This document shows, in pieces, positions 35,726 to 49,508 of a stretch of DNA of 64,000 nucleotides. The stretch is taken from assembly GCF_023278565.1 (NCBI RefSeq), contig NC_064680.1:3658001-3722000 (forward strand), given 5' to 3'. The DNA comes from Colletotrichum lupini (taxonomy: Eukaryota > Ascomycota > Sordariomycetes > Glomerellales > Glomerellaceae). Made by a program: the position numbers and the translations under genes. Positions within the stretch are counted from its first letter, which is position 1. The number at the start of each line of letters is the position of its first letter. The notes beneath the pieces are model-generated. The model saw only the letters and a list, made by a program, of their open reading frames with translations. It ran no database searches and was not told the origin of the DNA.

Positions 35726-37024
35726 TTTGACTTGACTTCAACCAAACGGTGGTTGATTTGACTTGCAAAAAAGCTCTTGAACACAAAATTCAACAATGGC
35801 GAGCGATGGCTGCAATCCTCTTATTAATCAGGTTCCATCAGTGAGGCAAAAAGCAAAGGTCTGCACCTGCGGGCGCCATTTCCCATCTAAGATTAGACAT
35901 TCGGCCCCCATGACCCTGCTAGGCAATCGTAAATCCAGAGTCTGGGGACCAGACTGCTGGGCTGCATCGAGGCTGCATATAGTTCGGCCCGATGTAACCA
36001 TTGCTTCTTCGAATGTGGAATACCAGACGTAGAGACCGTCATTGACCAGTCCTCCAAGGCTACGCGAGACTAGGCAACACCATTCCCAACTTGAGGCACG
36101 CAACAGCCATGAAGTCACAACTATTTGACCAGTGCACATCGACGAGGTCAGGTATTCTCCTATCTACATCAAATTATGTGTAAGTCGCTTCAGAGAACTT
36201 CGAAGTACACCGTCAACCCTCTGTATCTGAAAATGAGCTCACGATGCGTCAATGTCGATAGAAAAGAATAGCTCCAAGGGATGTGCCAACGGCTTGTGGC
36301 TGCGGCCCGTCGTTGTAGCATGAGTGGGACCTGCTTCTAGGGCTGGGCTGCTTATCACGCGATAAGTTCAGTCAATAAGACATGTGGCTTGTCTGGGTCC
36401 CGTAGGATTCACGGCTGAGATGTAAGTCAGCACTTAAGCATATTGGTTTGATTAGTTTGGTAAGTAAGGGAAGATGATTTTGCGTGAGATTCCAGCAACT
36501 CGGTGAGGCGCAGCCCCTGCAGCTGCATGGGTAGCTTGATTTTCCCCTCTACAACCCCGGTAGTATCAACACACTCGATTTTACGAACCGCCAGAAACGG
36601 TAAGATTGTACGCCTGCTGGTAAGGCCCTGCTAGGCAACCGTCAAATCTCTGCACCCGTTTTTTTGGTGACACAAGGCGCTTGCTGACCCGGAAGTGGGT
36701 GTGATGAAGTCGATGGTTCTGCTCACCACGTGCATCTTCGAGCACGGCGATTTTCTAGAGGTGGAACTAATTGAGTTTCTTGAACGGGTGGCCTTTTCGC
36801 GACTCACGCTGATCCGATATTTCTTTCCCGTTGAGGAGCCCTATCCGTAGCGTCCGGTGGCACGGTGAACGAAAGAAACTTAACCAACGTTTCTTGAATG
36901 TCGGAAGACCGCCGGCTCCGTTGAAGATTTGAACTCTGCTGCTCTGCTGGGGCCAAGATACAGCCGTTGCGCCGTTTCGACCCTGAGCCTTTCAATACTA
37001 GTACCGAAACGGAGACCCTAAAAC
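35726..37024. other. Intergenic between divergent peptidase and NACHT genes
   Basis: 1.3 kb without a supported gene. Presumably the bidirectional promoter region. Confidence 0.5.
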
Positions 37025-39436
37025 ATGGACGCCGTTGAAGCAGAAGAAGTGCACCATCCCGCGGTGAGGGAACTGTTCGAGAGCAGGTCAGAAATGCACC
37101 CCGCATTGAGCGAGTCGCACGAACCGGGCGCGGATATCTGGCAGCCACTGTGGGACTGGGTGTTCATGAACGACATCTTTCAATGCTGGCAACGGGATGA
37201 CAACAAGTGGATGCTGCGCTGTGTTGGTAGACCAGGTTCAGGCAAGGTGCGTACAAGTTGTTTCTTGTTTTACGTTTTCCCTGGCATTTTCCTTTGCATC
37301 TCCTTCCTTTGTTTTGCAGGTCGCAGTTTGCAGTTTGCATGAAGGTCATGGGCCTCCAGATCGTCCCAAGGGTTGTTCGGATGCCAAGACGCTGGTTGGT
37401 GATGCATCACACTGATAGAATTCATGCGCTGATTACCTACTTGCTTACTTACAACTCGTGCCATTTCAGACGACCTTGTCCGCGCTGGCGACCAAGAGGT
37501 TGAGAGAACAGTACCATGGGGAGAAGGAAGCCGTCGCCTCAGTTTTTGTGCGGACGGACGTGGCCTCGGGCGGTACCGCCTTTGTGGAAGACGTTCTGAC
37601 GAGCATATTCCACCAACTGTGCGTCAACCACACACAGGTCGACGAGGACGAAGCGTACGTCGCAAAGTATCGACTTTACCTCGACGCTAGGAAGCACGGT
37701 CATCGCGACATCTTCCGGATTAAGCTTATGCGAGAGGCGTTGCAGTCGCGACTTGGCATGCTCGATCGCGCGTTCCTTGTCGTCGACGACTTTGACAGGT
37801 GTAGTCCGGCCGTTGACCTGTTTCTCGAGAACGAGCTGGCCATCTTGGCGAACGACTCAAGGCTCAAGGTACTCATCACCTCCCGCGTCTCATGTCTCAA
37901 GACGATACCTACTTGGCAATACTGCGACTCTTGCGACGACGATGCGTCAAAGTTCCTCCATGTCTACTGGCGATGTGAGAGCTGTAAGAAGGGAAAGGTG
38001 AAACTGGATTCATACATTCTCTGCCAAGAATGCAGAGACAATGAGAAGACATGCACCAACTGGTAAGTTTGCCATGGCCGTGCCAAACTAAACACTCTCT
38101 TTGCATACTTCACCCATAGTTGTGATGCTTTCTCACTTCATGAAATGAACTTTCTTCTATTACGGGAAGACATGCGGCTCCTTTGGAACCAAGTTGAAGT
38201 TGAGACTATCGAGTGGAATAAGGCTAACATCCGAGGCGAATGCGAAGCGGAGACGCCGCAGACTTCGTCCAACCTTTTGATCATATTGAGCTTCAAGTCC
38301 ATGCCGCCATGGAACCAGTCTCACGATTCATCGATTGGGACCTGGAGACAGAGCACGGAGACCTTGGCCTGGGCAGCCGCAGCAACAACAGCAGGGAGAA
38401 CAAGCCCGACGAGCTACCACCACTATCCGCGTTTGGCAGACGGCTGGTCGACCCCCGAAACCATGAGGCCTTTGCCGACTTGCGACGGCAAATTGAACGT
38501 CAGGCCAGCGGTAACATCAGTCTCGCTCGTCTGCGACTGGACGACCTCCACCGAACCCAATCTCTCGACGCCGTTGCCGTTCAGGCAGATAAACTGCCTG
38601 CGAATGTCGTCTCCTTCTTTGACGCTGGCATTCGACGCATCGAGGAGCAGCCGCCTGCGCAGCGAGACCTCGGCTTGAAGGCGATTGCCGCCGTCGCGCA
38701 TTATGATTTTTCGCAAGATGGTGTAGCGTATGAGATCGTAGAGAAAGTCCTTCATCGAGCTGCCAAGGCCTCCGCTCGAGCTTCCGCCAAGAGAGCAAAT
38801 TCAACTCCGACGGTATCATCGTCAGTGAAGTCTCACAAGAGTTATACGGCACCCAAGAGGCCAGAAACAACGACATGGGTTCATGTACCTCATCGCAGCC
38901 TCGAAGAGATGCTGCATGCCACGCGTGGGTTCCTGGAGTTCGGCAACCAGGAACATCGACCATTACGGGCCTATTGTCAGGCTTTCCACACGTACGCGCA
39001 GGAGAACTACAATGAGTCGCTCGTATGGGCGCACGCGCAGCTCGACTTTGAAGGGGAGGGCTTGGCGGAGTTCGGCAACAAAGGGATGAGGCGCTCGCGG
39101 ACGGGCGTCGCGCATTTTGTGGAGAAGAGGGACCAAGCGATGACGCCGGGGCCTTTTCATCAGGAACCACCACCAATCTGGACTAATAGACAGATAGGCG
39201 AAGGAGGATGGGGGCCCAGTCTTGTTGGTGGTGGTGGCTCGGGTGCGAGCCGTGGTAACGCTCCCGATGCTACCGTTACTGCCGCCGCCGCTTCTGACGG
39301 CTCGGGAGCGCATGGGGAGACCCCGTTAGGATCTGCTGCGGCTATGGCTGCTGCTAAGCGGAAAGCGGTCAAGGCCTCCGACTTTGAACGGGACCAGAGC
39401 TTCAAAATGGCAAGGAGAGGCACGAGCTGGGCCTGA
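37025..39436 (+). CDS. NACHT-like STAND NTPase with internal zinc-finger-like segment
   Basis: Exon 1 (37025-37246) ends in LRCVGRPGSGK and exon 2 (37470-38062) resumes TTLSALATKRL, so a 223-nt intron splits the P-loop (residues ~68-76). Walker B is AFLVVDDFDRCS (175-186) and VLITSRV matches sensor 1. At 226-269 a C-x2-C ... WRCESC ... LCQECRDNEKTC segment looks like a ZZ/zinc-ribbon insertion known from fungal NACHT proteins. Exon 3 is modelled from 38236 (acceptor after GGCTAACATCCGAG), giving 671 residues; the alternative acceptor near 38120 leads into another frame, so this join is uncertain. Downstream, FGRRLVDPRNHEAFADLRRQ and AGIRRIEEQPPAQR fit the post-NACHT helical region. No ankyrin or WD40 repeats follow; the end is Gly/Ala-rich. 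Expected role: NLR-like signalling in incompatibility or immunity. Confidence 0.78.
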
Positions 39437-40486
39437 TTCAGACACAGATACGTTCGACGTTTACCTTAATCGATGTTTGGTGTGACTCCATACGGGGACT
39501 GGGGTTTCGCTTCGGCAGTGACATACCGCTAAGGTTGGTCCATGTTACCTGAATAGGGTAGCGAAGAGAAACACACTGGGAGGCTTGGAGGGAGACAACG
39601 TTTGACGTATGGATACCTGTCGGACGGGGACGGCAAAATTCGAATACAGCGCCTAGAAGAGAGAAAGGCTCGAGCACGTGTCAGGTTCGTTCAATCGAGA
39701 GTGAAAGCCACTGACTGGTGGTGGACCGCGGGGAAAGACAAGTGAGAGATTGCGAGAGACAGACGAGAAAGAAAAATGATGTCTTGTTTGAGGACTCGGC
39801 TTGGCTGACAGGGCGTTAAAGGCTCGCCTTAGAGCTGGCATCGTCCTTGTTGATTCCCTGTCTTGGTAGACGATCCTTCGAAATCGAAGACCCAACAGTC
39901 TGTCCGTTCCCAGAGACGTCATCCAGCTACCCCCCTGTAACATGCCAGTTTGAGCAAGTTGAGCGGTGCAACTTCGTTCCGAAACCAGCCCTACCTGCGA
40001 TTCCTGTGGGTGCCTTGGTGTGGTCCATTTCTGTCGGCCCAGGATCTTTCCGTAAGAGCGCTTGGGTATTCCTCTCCGAAAAATCTGATGTGCCTGTGTG
40101 TAAGTGTGTGGATGGTGTGTCGCGATGTGTGTACCTACGTCGTGGAAGAGTATGTGCGGTGCTCTTCTCCTCTACCCACCTAAAAGAGTTGCAAGTCCAC
40201 GTGCGCCAAGCAACAAACAGGTTTCAAGATCATGTATCGAAACAAACTCCTCGAGAGTATAATAGTTCGTCCCGGTCGCTCCAACCATGTCACTGTAGCT
40301 CTCGAATCTCATGCCAAGTTGACCTGTTTCGTTTTAACCCGCCTACTTCAATTCGCTTCCCCTGTCTATCGTTCACCTCTTTTTCTTCGTGTAAATTATT
40401 GGGTATTTAACACACCTTTTCCGATACTAAAGGATATTTCTCTGCACAAACTTGAACTCGGTGGTACACAAACAAAAAACGTCAAG
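39437..40486. other. Intergenic / long 5' leader of the LsdA-like gene
   Basis: An open frame at 39847-40410 has no motif and is probably chance in the CT-rich leader. The last ~100 bases look like a fungal promoter-proximal region. Confidence 0.5.
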
Positions 40487-41655
40487 ATGCAGCTCACAAC
40501 AACTCTCGCGACCGCCGCGGTGATGCTCGCCGGCTTCTCGGCAGCGGCCCCACTCGAACGCCGGGCCTTCAGTGCCGAACTCCCGATCAGCCCGGAGCAG
40601 ATCAAAGTTGTGGAGGAAGAGGCGCGAGGATCGCTCCCCAACTCTGCACCACCGCCCAAGTTGGAGCCGAGCAGTTTGACAGCTTTCCAGCTCATTCAGT
40701 TCAACGAACAATTCGAGGTCGCCTTCTTCTCATCCATGCTGGAAAACGTCACCAATGGAGGACCTGGCTGGGAAACAACCGAGAAGGATAAGATGGTCGA
40801 CGCGCTTAAGGTTGTTGTTGCTGTAAGTTTCTCTTACCTTTGGTCAGCGAAGAAGCAAAAGAAGGTTGTCATCGGGATTCGCGGAACTGGCACTGACAGC
40901 TATGACAGCAAGAAAAGCTCCATGCGCTCGACGCTAAGGGTGTCTTGGACCACTTCAAGGCTTTTTCACCTCCGCCTTGCAAGTATCAGTTCCCGACAAA
41001 CGACTTGAAATCAGCCGTGGCCCTCGCCGAAACCTTTACCTCTGTGGTGCTCGGCACTCTGCAAGATGCAAACCAGCTGCTGGCAAAGAATGGCGACGCC
41101 GGACCCGTCCGAGCCGTTAGTGCCGTCATCGGCCAAGAGGGCGAGCAAAATGGTTTCTATCGCAGCATTCTCTCGCGCCCGCCGTCGTCGCAGCCTTTCC
41201 TTACGACCTCTATCGCGCCATTCGCCTTCTCTGCGCTCCAGTCTTTCGTTGTCAAAGACTCTTGCCCGTTCAAGATGAACCAGATCGACATCCCCGTCTT
41301 CGCGCCACTGAATGTTATGCAGATGGCTGGAGGAGAAATCGAAGCTAAGAACCAGATGCTCAACTTCGAAGTCGACTTGCGGGAGATCGTCACGGCAGGC
41401 CGTTTCCTCGGCAAGGACAAGGCACCTTTGTTCGTGACCTACCTGAGTGGACTCAACGTTCCCCTGAGCGTCCCAGTCATGAACCCACAGTGGGACGGCG
41501 CGAGGATCGCCTTCCAGGCCGAATTTCCCTTCGATAAGAACAGCATGTTTGGCCTGTCTATTGCTGCACTTACGTACGAGGGCAAGTTCACCAACCCTGA
41601 CGACATTCCCAAGGCAACCCTGGCAGGTCCCGGATTGATCCAAGTCAACAAATAA
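40487..41655 (+). CDS. Secreted ferritin-fold protein, late sexual development (LsdA)-like
   Basis: Exons 40487-40822 and 40909-41655 (86-nt intron gtaagt...gacag) encode 360 residues. Signal peptide MQLTTTLATAAVMLAGFSAA, then PLERRAFSAELP, a common pro-site in this family. The ferritin-like (PF13668-type) part shows LTAFQLIQFNEQFEVAFFSS, VVVAQEKLHALDAKGVLDHF (the intron falls just before QEKLH) and VIGQEGEQNGFYRSIL, carrying the Glu/His residues expected of a four-helix ferritin bundle. The C-terminal half is beta-rich (VTYLSGLNVPLSVPVMN). Homologues are secreted and induced late in sexual development in Aspergillus; the biochemical role is not established. It lies 116 bp upstream of copia copy 2, whose insertion leaves the coding region intact. 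Confidence 0.85.
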
Positions 41656-41771
41656 AGGGTCGCAGCCTGTAGAGTTGTAATTGTACAAATGGTGTGGCAT
41701 GTTGGCGAGCGTTGTGTAGAAGATCTGGAAGATATCCCAAGCCAAGGCGTTTTTTGGCGTTCAAATAATAC

Positions 41772-41976
41772 TATCAGATTGGAAGTCCAATTCGACCGCG
41801 GCATACAGCCGACTACGCAGGGGCCAATTAGGGGCCCTATTTACGATTATTATAGCCAGCCCAACCTACGGTTAGAACCTCCTTTTTATACTTATTACGT
41901 AGATATTTAGATAGTTTAATTAATCTCTTTATTAACTACGGTTCGAATTAACTACCCTATAATAAGGATACTAATA
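41772..41976 (+). repeat. 5' LTR of copia copy 2 (205 bp)
   Basis: Starts TATCAGATTGGAAGTCC, a RIP-type variant of TGTCGGATTGGAAGTCC, and ends GGATACTAATA. The outer ~100 bases are much less mutated than the inner half. Confidence 0.9.
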
Positions 41977-44693
41977 CTAATTAGTAATTAAATTTTATTA
42001 TTATAAATTAATAAAATATCTCGCTACGTAAAAGAGACGACCTTTTAATACTATACGGGATAGGAGATTCGTACTAATTAACTTTATAAAAGTAGATAAA
42101 AAAAGAAGTAATTCTTAAATACCGCACGGAATTAAGTAATTATAGCCCTTTATTACTTACGAGAGGTCGACGTTTATTATATTAAACTACGTTAATTAAT
42201 AGAACTACTTAAGTAACTAGTTTTTTACCGTCGCCCCGAGTAGCTTTTTTACTAAATAACTTTTTTATAGCTAGCCCGTAATTAAAAATTAACTAATTAA
42301 ATTAGTAAAAAGAAATACTTACGTAATAACTACTTACCTAATTAATTAGCGTAACGAACGAGCTTAATAATACGGTATAAAAAAGCACTACGTAATTAAA
42401 AAAAGGGATCTCTAAATATAAATATTCTTACTTAGTAATAAAAATAACCCTATAGGAGTTATTAAGCTAAGAGATCTATAGTATATAAAAAAGTCTATTA
42501 TTATAAAGATCTTATAAGTATAACCTTAAGCTTACGATCTAAACGACCTCTTTATAGCTCCCTTAATTACCCCCCGGGTATTACTTAGGAATATAGTATA
42601 GGGAACGGTTTAATAAAGGAGGAGGGAATTTAGAAGTCCTAATAGTATTAAGTTAAGAGTATTACGGATCTTAAAAATTAACTTAAAAAGAAAGTAGCTA
42701 CCCTAAAGTAATCTTATAACCTCTTACTAGAGTTACTATTAGCTTAAAAAAAGATTAAAAAAACGAGGATTTAAGGGGAAAAGAAAAGAATCTTTTAGAG
42801 AGCTACTAAAGGGCTTTTTTTTATACTAGCTCCTAGCGCGAGATTACTAATTTCGAGAAATTAACTAAATAATAAAAGGGATCGCTAATAAGTAATAATT
42901 ACCTAACTATAATTAAGCTACGAAAAAAACTATTTAAAAGATATAAAATAGGGTACCGAGAGGCTGTAAAAGACATAACTTTTAAAGTATTTAACCCTAC
43001 CGCGTACGAGCGGTAAATAAGTATTTTTAATAAGTCCTTAAAATCTACGATTTTATAAAAAAAAGGGCTTAACTTCGTTAACTATACTTAACGGCCTATA
43101 TAGTTTTTAATAGCCTATATAGCTCTTTTATAAGCCGCTTAGCGTCTACTTTCGACTATTCTTATAAAATACTACCCTAAAAGAGGTAGGTTAGGAAAAA
43201 AAACTATTTAGAGATTATAAAAAGTACGAGGCTTAAGAAGCTAAAAGTATATAGGATAGCGGAAATCGGTAACTAGTAAAGATCCCGAGACTAATTATTA
43301 TATTTTCTTATAGTAATATAAACGTCTACTATTATTATTATTAAAAGGAACTATTAAAACCTACCTTTTTATATTAAATAAAAAGGAGGATCTTAGTAAG
43401 TACGATAGCTAGCGATTTAAAAAAGTAGTAGTAATCGCTAGAAATAGTAAAAACGAGAGTAGTAGCGAGATAGTAAGAGGAAGTAAGAATCTCTTAGACC
43501 TTAATAAATTTATTAAATAGCAAAAGTACGGATTTATTATAACTAGTACGCGGATTAGATATATCCCTATTAAAATTAAATACGTTAATAATTACTAATA
43601 CGGGTATAAGCTAGAGCACGACCCTTAGCGAGTTAGGGTAAAAAAAAAGAGAATAAAACCCGATCTTTAATAGAATCCTAATCCCTTATAAATAGGTAAA
43701 TATTAACCCGGACTATTAGGGGACGTAAATATATAAAATTGCGGATTAGCCTAACGGTAAGTAAATTAATACGGTATTAATCTATTTAACTAAGGTTTAT
43801 AAGAAAAAGGGGCTATAGGGGTAACCCCTATTTTACGAGATTATAAACGACCTTAGTTACTAATTAGACGAATAGTTCGCGAGCGCAAGCCTAGGAATTA
43901 CGAAAGTAATTAATAAATTCCTCTATGGGCGAGGGGTATTATTAACGTAACTATAATTATAAAAGCTATACGAAATACTAATAGTAATAATTATAAAAGA
44001 GGAATTCGTATTATAGAACTAGGTATAAGTCGATAGAGCGTATAATCGCTTTTACGAATTTAGAAAAAAGGTAAACGACCTAGATTTCCTCCCTATAATT
44101 ACTAACGGAAATCTATTATTATAAAAGGATATACTGGGGCAAAATAGGGTACTAGAAGTACGATAATCGATAATTCTACCTATTTCGATCTATAACTCGT
44201 TACTATTACTAATACGAAATTTAGCGCTAATTAATTAATAAGAAAGGAGGTAGACGACTTAAAGTTATTAATAGTACGTAGCGACGTAGGGATTATATAT
44301 AAATACTAAAAATCTAGCGGCGAATACGAAGTAATTTATAAACTTTAAAAAGATTTTTTTAAAAAAGAAATTATATTCTAGGGGGAAGTATAAGGTCTTA
44401 TAAGAAACCCTAACGATATTTTACGATTATTATAAAAAAGTCGGAATTAGGGAATATTAGTACTATTCGGTAATTAATATCGTACTCGTAGGTAAAGCCT
44501 CTAATTATTATTACGAAGCGGTACGTAATCTCGATTAAAATAACTTTTTTAGTATAATTAACGTAATTTAAAGCCGCTTCAAGACCTACGATAAGAACCT
44601 AGAGCTCCTATTTAAGCTACGAGCGATTTTTTTTATATTTATAGCTAGGATAATAGAGGGCAAATTGCGAGTAAAGATCTTTAAAAGGCTTAT

Positions 44694-45207
44694 TGTTACG
44701 AAGGTAACTTTGTTTACCTTATTATTCGCCTTATTATCAATATTACGTAAGCAAACTATATACCATATTAATCTACGATTTCTGTAGATCATTATAGGTA
44801 TTGATTATGTAAGCAATACTGCTTATATAAGCTTACGTGAGCAATGGAAAGTACTGGAAGGTAACTGAATAATCTGGAATTTACTCGAGGCGGAATTACG
44901 TACTACGATTACGCATTCACTTACGTATACGCTTATTAATTATATCATAATTAATAAGCAATGGAATATTCTAGTAGGAGGTTTTTATGCCTATATGTAG
45001 GCGTGTATTTACCTACCTAGACCTTTCGTTAAGCAAGCAACTTCTCATATAGTAATTCAACTATATTACTCTCTTTACTACAAAAACCTCTTTTATATAC
45101 GCTTATTTCCCCTATATTCATATATTCTTGCTTCTATATGAATATTTACTTTTTATATTCTGTATAAGAATATCCCCCATTACCTCGTTAAAGCTATACG
45201 TGCCAGA
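44694..45207 (+). mobile_element. Nested 514-bp insertion, probably a solo LTR
   Basis: Copy 1 reads straight through this point (GAGCTTATTAATCG), whereas copy 2 has 514 bp between two copies of CTTAT (44689-44693 and 45208-45212). The insert begins TGTTACGAAGGTAACTTTG, contains a TATATAAG-like box and ends TACGTGCCAGA. A 5-bp duplication and size fit a solo LTR, but the last bases are not the usual CA. It retains CpA and TpG and is clearly less RIP-mutated than its host element. Confidence 0.72.
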
Positions 45208-48200
45208 CTTATTAATCGAATTAATAAGCTAGTAAAAACCTAGCTAAATAAGGGGATAAACGAGCGGAAAGTCGGATATTTTTATATTATAGTCTAGCGT
45301 ATACTAGAGGTAAAAATAACCCTATACTAGGCACCCAAAGACTATAAGATGCTTTACTCGAGGCTAAGATCTAGTTTTAATATTAAAATAAGAATACTAT
45401 ACTAAACCTATTTCTAAGTATACGACGGCCTTTATTAATAATATTAAGTCGATTGAACGTATAATAAAAAAAAAAAAGAGGCTAAATATAGTAATCGCTA
45501 GTAAAGAGGCCCAGATTCGTTAAATAAATAGAGATTTAACTTATGGGTAGGGTAATAGAAAAAGTAATATTATATTTATAAAAAGGATAGATATTAGTTA
45601 AGTAACTACTCTAAAAAAGAGCGTATTAAATTATACGAATAATATAAAAAGTTAAGGGTAGTAGATAGTAAAACTAGCCCTCGTTAATTTAACTAATTCC
45701 TTATTATATATAAGGATAGATCTAGGGGTATAGAACTTAATAACGGTAACTAAAGTAGTAGCCTAAAGTATATACCCCCTATAAAAGATTCAGAAGATAA
45801 AGAAGATCTTACCCCCTATATTAATAAATTAGATTATAACGAAATTAACGAGGTTAACTACTCTTTTTTTACCCCGTTAAGCTTTAGAAGATATACGAAG
45901 CTAAACGAATAGAGGGTAGTAAAAGTTCTTAATAAGTAGGCTTTTATTTATAAATAGTAAGGGAAGGTCCTTTAAATAACGGATATAAAAGTAGCTAAAA
46001 AGGCAAATTTAATAGTACCGAAGCCTATTCTCTTAATAATTAAAGAGAAGACGCTATCTTTCTTAATATTTAAAAAAAAGGAATATAGTACTAAGTAAAT
46101 TTAAGGGCAGCTAGAGGGGTCCTTTTTATACTACTTAGATCTTTTAAATACTAAGCTCGTATAAGTATTCTACGCGAGTAAAAAGTATAGCCTAGACGAT
46201 TTTTATAGGATTATCCTAGATACTAAGGTATTATAATAATTAACTAGAAGAAAAGGGTAATTCTAAATACTATAAAAAATCGCGCTAGTAATACTTAATA
46301 TGTTAATAGCGGGTATTACGAGGATTAGTTTCGGCCTAGGTAAAGAAATCGTCGCCCTAAGTATAATAGAAGTAGAAACGTACTTTAGAACGATAACTTT
46401 TTATATTTTACCCGTTAATACCCTATTTCTCCTATATTTAAAAAACATAGATCGACTAAGTATTATATTTAATAATATAAGGAACAGAATCTTTAGTAAT
46501 AAGTACTTTAAAATAGTCGAACGACGATAGGGGTATGCGTTTATAAAGCTTATTAATAATACGAAGTTAATTAATTACCTAACGAAAAGTAAGCTTAGAA
46601 AACTATACTAGAGATTTAGGTACCCGTCGGTTATGAGGCTATATAACCTCTTAAAGCAATTAGGTAATAATAATATCGAAATAAGGGCGCTAAAGTAGTT
46701 AATAAAAGTATATTACTAATACTAAATAAATACACAGAGCTTACGTAAATTTAAGTTTAAATTGCGTAATAAGCTTAACTTTAACTAGGAAATCGTTATT
46801 AATATCTTCTACTTAAATAATTAGCTAGTATTATATATAATCGACGTAGCTATATCTTTTTAAATAAGGTAATTCCTCCGGGATTTATAAGTAAAGATAG
46901 TATAAGTAGCTTTATGAAAAAGCTAGATTAATATATACTAAGGACCGCTAGATAGTATTAGAACTAACGCTAGTACTAGCTTTAAGTCGGTAGAATTTAG
47001 GGATAATGTAACGGCCTACGGTATATAGCTAAAAATCGTACTTATTAAAGCGTACTATAGTATTAAAAAAGTAAAAAGGGCACACTAGTAGTTAAAAAGG
47101 GCGTTTAGAATTATTAAAAAGGAAAATCCGGATTTTACTAACGACGAATACCTTTAGATAGTACTTAAATACTATAACGATACTATAAGGCCTAACGGAC
47201 TTATATTAACGTTATTAGTATTTAGAGTATATTTAAGAACGACCTTAGCCTCGTTACTATTGCTAAGTATAAGCTAACGAGCCTGAGTAGTTAAAAAAGT
47301 AATGCGGGTACTGCGCAAAGTAAATATAAAAAAGCAAGTTAATAAAGTAATTACTATATATAATAGGCCCGATATAGAGGATAATCTAAATATATTATTA
47401 AATTCGGATATACGAGTATAGCGCAAAATTACTTAATAATAAGCTAGGCTATATAAGTTAATTTTTATTAACGAGCGCTTTTATATAGTCGCGAGGGATC
47501 GCGACTAGTTACTCGAAGTATTAATTATAATAGTTAGACCGTACTATATAGATCTTAACGAGGTAATTTCTAACTTATAAAAAAAGAAAGAGCTAGGGGA
47601 AACTATATAACCCGCGGCAGAGGCATAGGAAATTATCCTTAACAAAATCGTCGTAGTAATACTAATAAACGACGAGGAAGAGGAAATTACTAAAAGGGCA
47701 CTAATATTACTAGCGAGACGTTATAAAAGACTACGGTAGCAAGCCCTAACGCGGCAATTTATTATTAATAACAAAGTAATTAATACCTTTTATATAATAA
47801 AAGAGAAAGCTAATTTTAAGCTAGTAATTAAATTACGTAAGGAAGGCGTAATTATAATTATTAAAAAGCCGTATAAGGGATTAGATCTTATTAAAATAGA
47901 TACTCTTCGTAATCGAGGGGTCTATCGATTTATTTTATATAACCTAAAAAAACATATAAACCTCTGCATATTTAAATTATAAATAGTTCGTAAGACTAAA
48001 AAAAAAGGAATACCCTAGCCGTACGAGAAGTCTAAATACGTAATTTAGGGGTACGGCGACGTTAAAAAAGCAACGCTGCTTATATAATTACCTACTATAT
48101 AACGCTATAGCTAACGATTAATAATAGTACTAATAGTATTGCTACGGAAAAAGGGATACGAGATTTAGAGCCGTAATATTACTTAGGCCTATACCTAATC

Positions 48201-49508
48201 GGCTATAGGGCTTATAAGGAAAATCCTAGCCTATTTACTAAAGGAAATAGCTAGTAAGTACTTAAAAAGTACGATTATTAAAGTGCTTAAGCCATTATAT
48301 AAGCTCGTAAAATCGGGTACTTATTAATAAGCTACTTACTACGACTTTTATATTAATTAACTATTAATAATTACCTTTACGTACGACCCGTGCTTACTAG
48401 TCATAAAGTATAAAAGCGACTAATTTAGGATCGTTAGAATATAAACTAATAATATATTAAGCCTATTTAATATTAACTTTATAAAAAAAAAGGATAAGGA
48501 GCTTTAAAAAGCGGGCTTTGTAACGAAGCTAAAAAAGGTCTTTATAATAAATACCCCCTTAGTATTTAACGGTAGGATTCTTATAATTAAAAAGGAAACT
48601 ATCGTTTTTTAATAAAAAGGGTAGGGTAAAAAGATTAAACTCGTTAACCTAAATATAATTAATATTAAAAAGTAATATAAAGCTAAGCTTATATAAGGGG
48701 TATATATTATAAGTATTTATTAACCTAAGGTAATTTTTAATTATATTAGGGTAGCGTAGGCTATAGATCTAACTAAACGAGACGTCGAGGTACTTAATAA
48801 GCGGCTTAAGTAATAATAAACGAATCTCAATCGAGGTCTCGTTTACTACCCGATTAACTTTATAATTAGTAAGCTCTACGTCTTTATTAATAAGTTATTT
48901 ATAAATAATAACGACCTTACTTCGTAATTAGGGTATATTATTATCCTAGTTAACGAGAGTATAAGCGAGAGCGAATTTATTATATATAGTAATATAATTT
49001 ACTACTTATTAATTAAAAGTAAGCGGGTAATAAGAAGTATACTAACGTCGGAAGTCTATGGTATAGTTAATAATATTAACCTCTTTTATACGATTTTAAT
49101 AACGTTAAGGAAGATTACTAATTAAATTAGCCTTTTACCTATTCTAACGGTTATTTATACTAATTCTTATTCGCTATATAAATACCTTGTTAAATTAGGA
49201 ACGACGAAGGAAAAGAGGCTTATAATAAATATTATAGCCCTTAGGTAATTATATAAAAGGCGCGAGATACTTAAGATCCGTTAGATTAATAATAAAAATA
49301 ACCTCGCAAACGCTTTTATAAAAATAGTACTAAATAAGGAATTAGAGTAATTCGTAGGTAATAAAAAAGTTATTATATAAATAGAGGGATAAGTTATATA
49401 AAAAGAGTAGAGAAAAGGGGGAAAAGGAGACGACTTAGTAAACGGGCCCGAGGTCGAATTATACCTCTAACTATAGTAATTAAATTAATAAAAAAAAAAG
49501 AAAGTTAG

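Noticed and set aside
39847..40410. 187-codon ORF upstream of the LsdA-like gene
   Set aside because: No domain or signal; CT-rich leader sequence directly upstream of a well-supported gene start.
40487..41655. Disruption of the LsdA-like gene by copia copy 2
   Set aside because: The element starts 116 bp after the stop codon and the coding frame and stop are intact.
44586..46530. ORFs at 44586-44792 (minus) and 46300-46530 (plus)
   Set aside because: Chance frames in AT-rich RIP-mutated retrotransposon or its nested insertion; no independent gene motifs.
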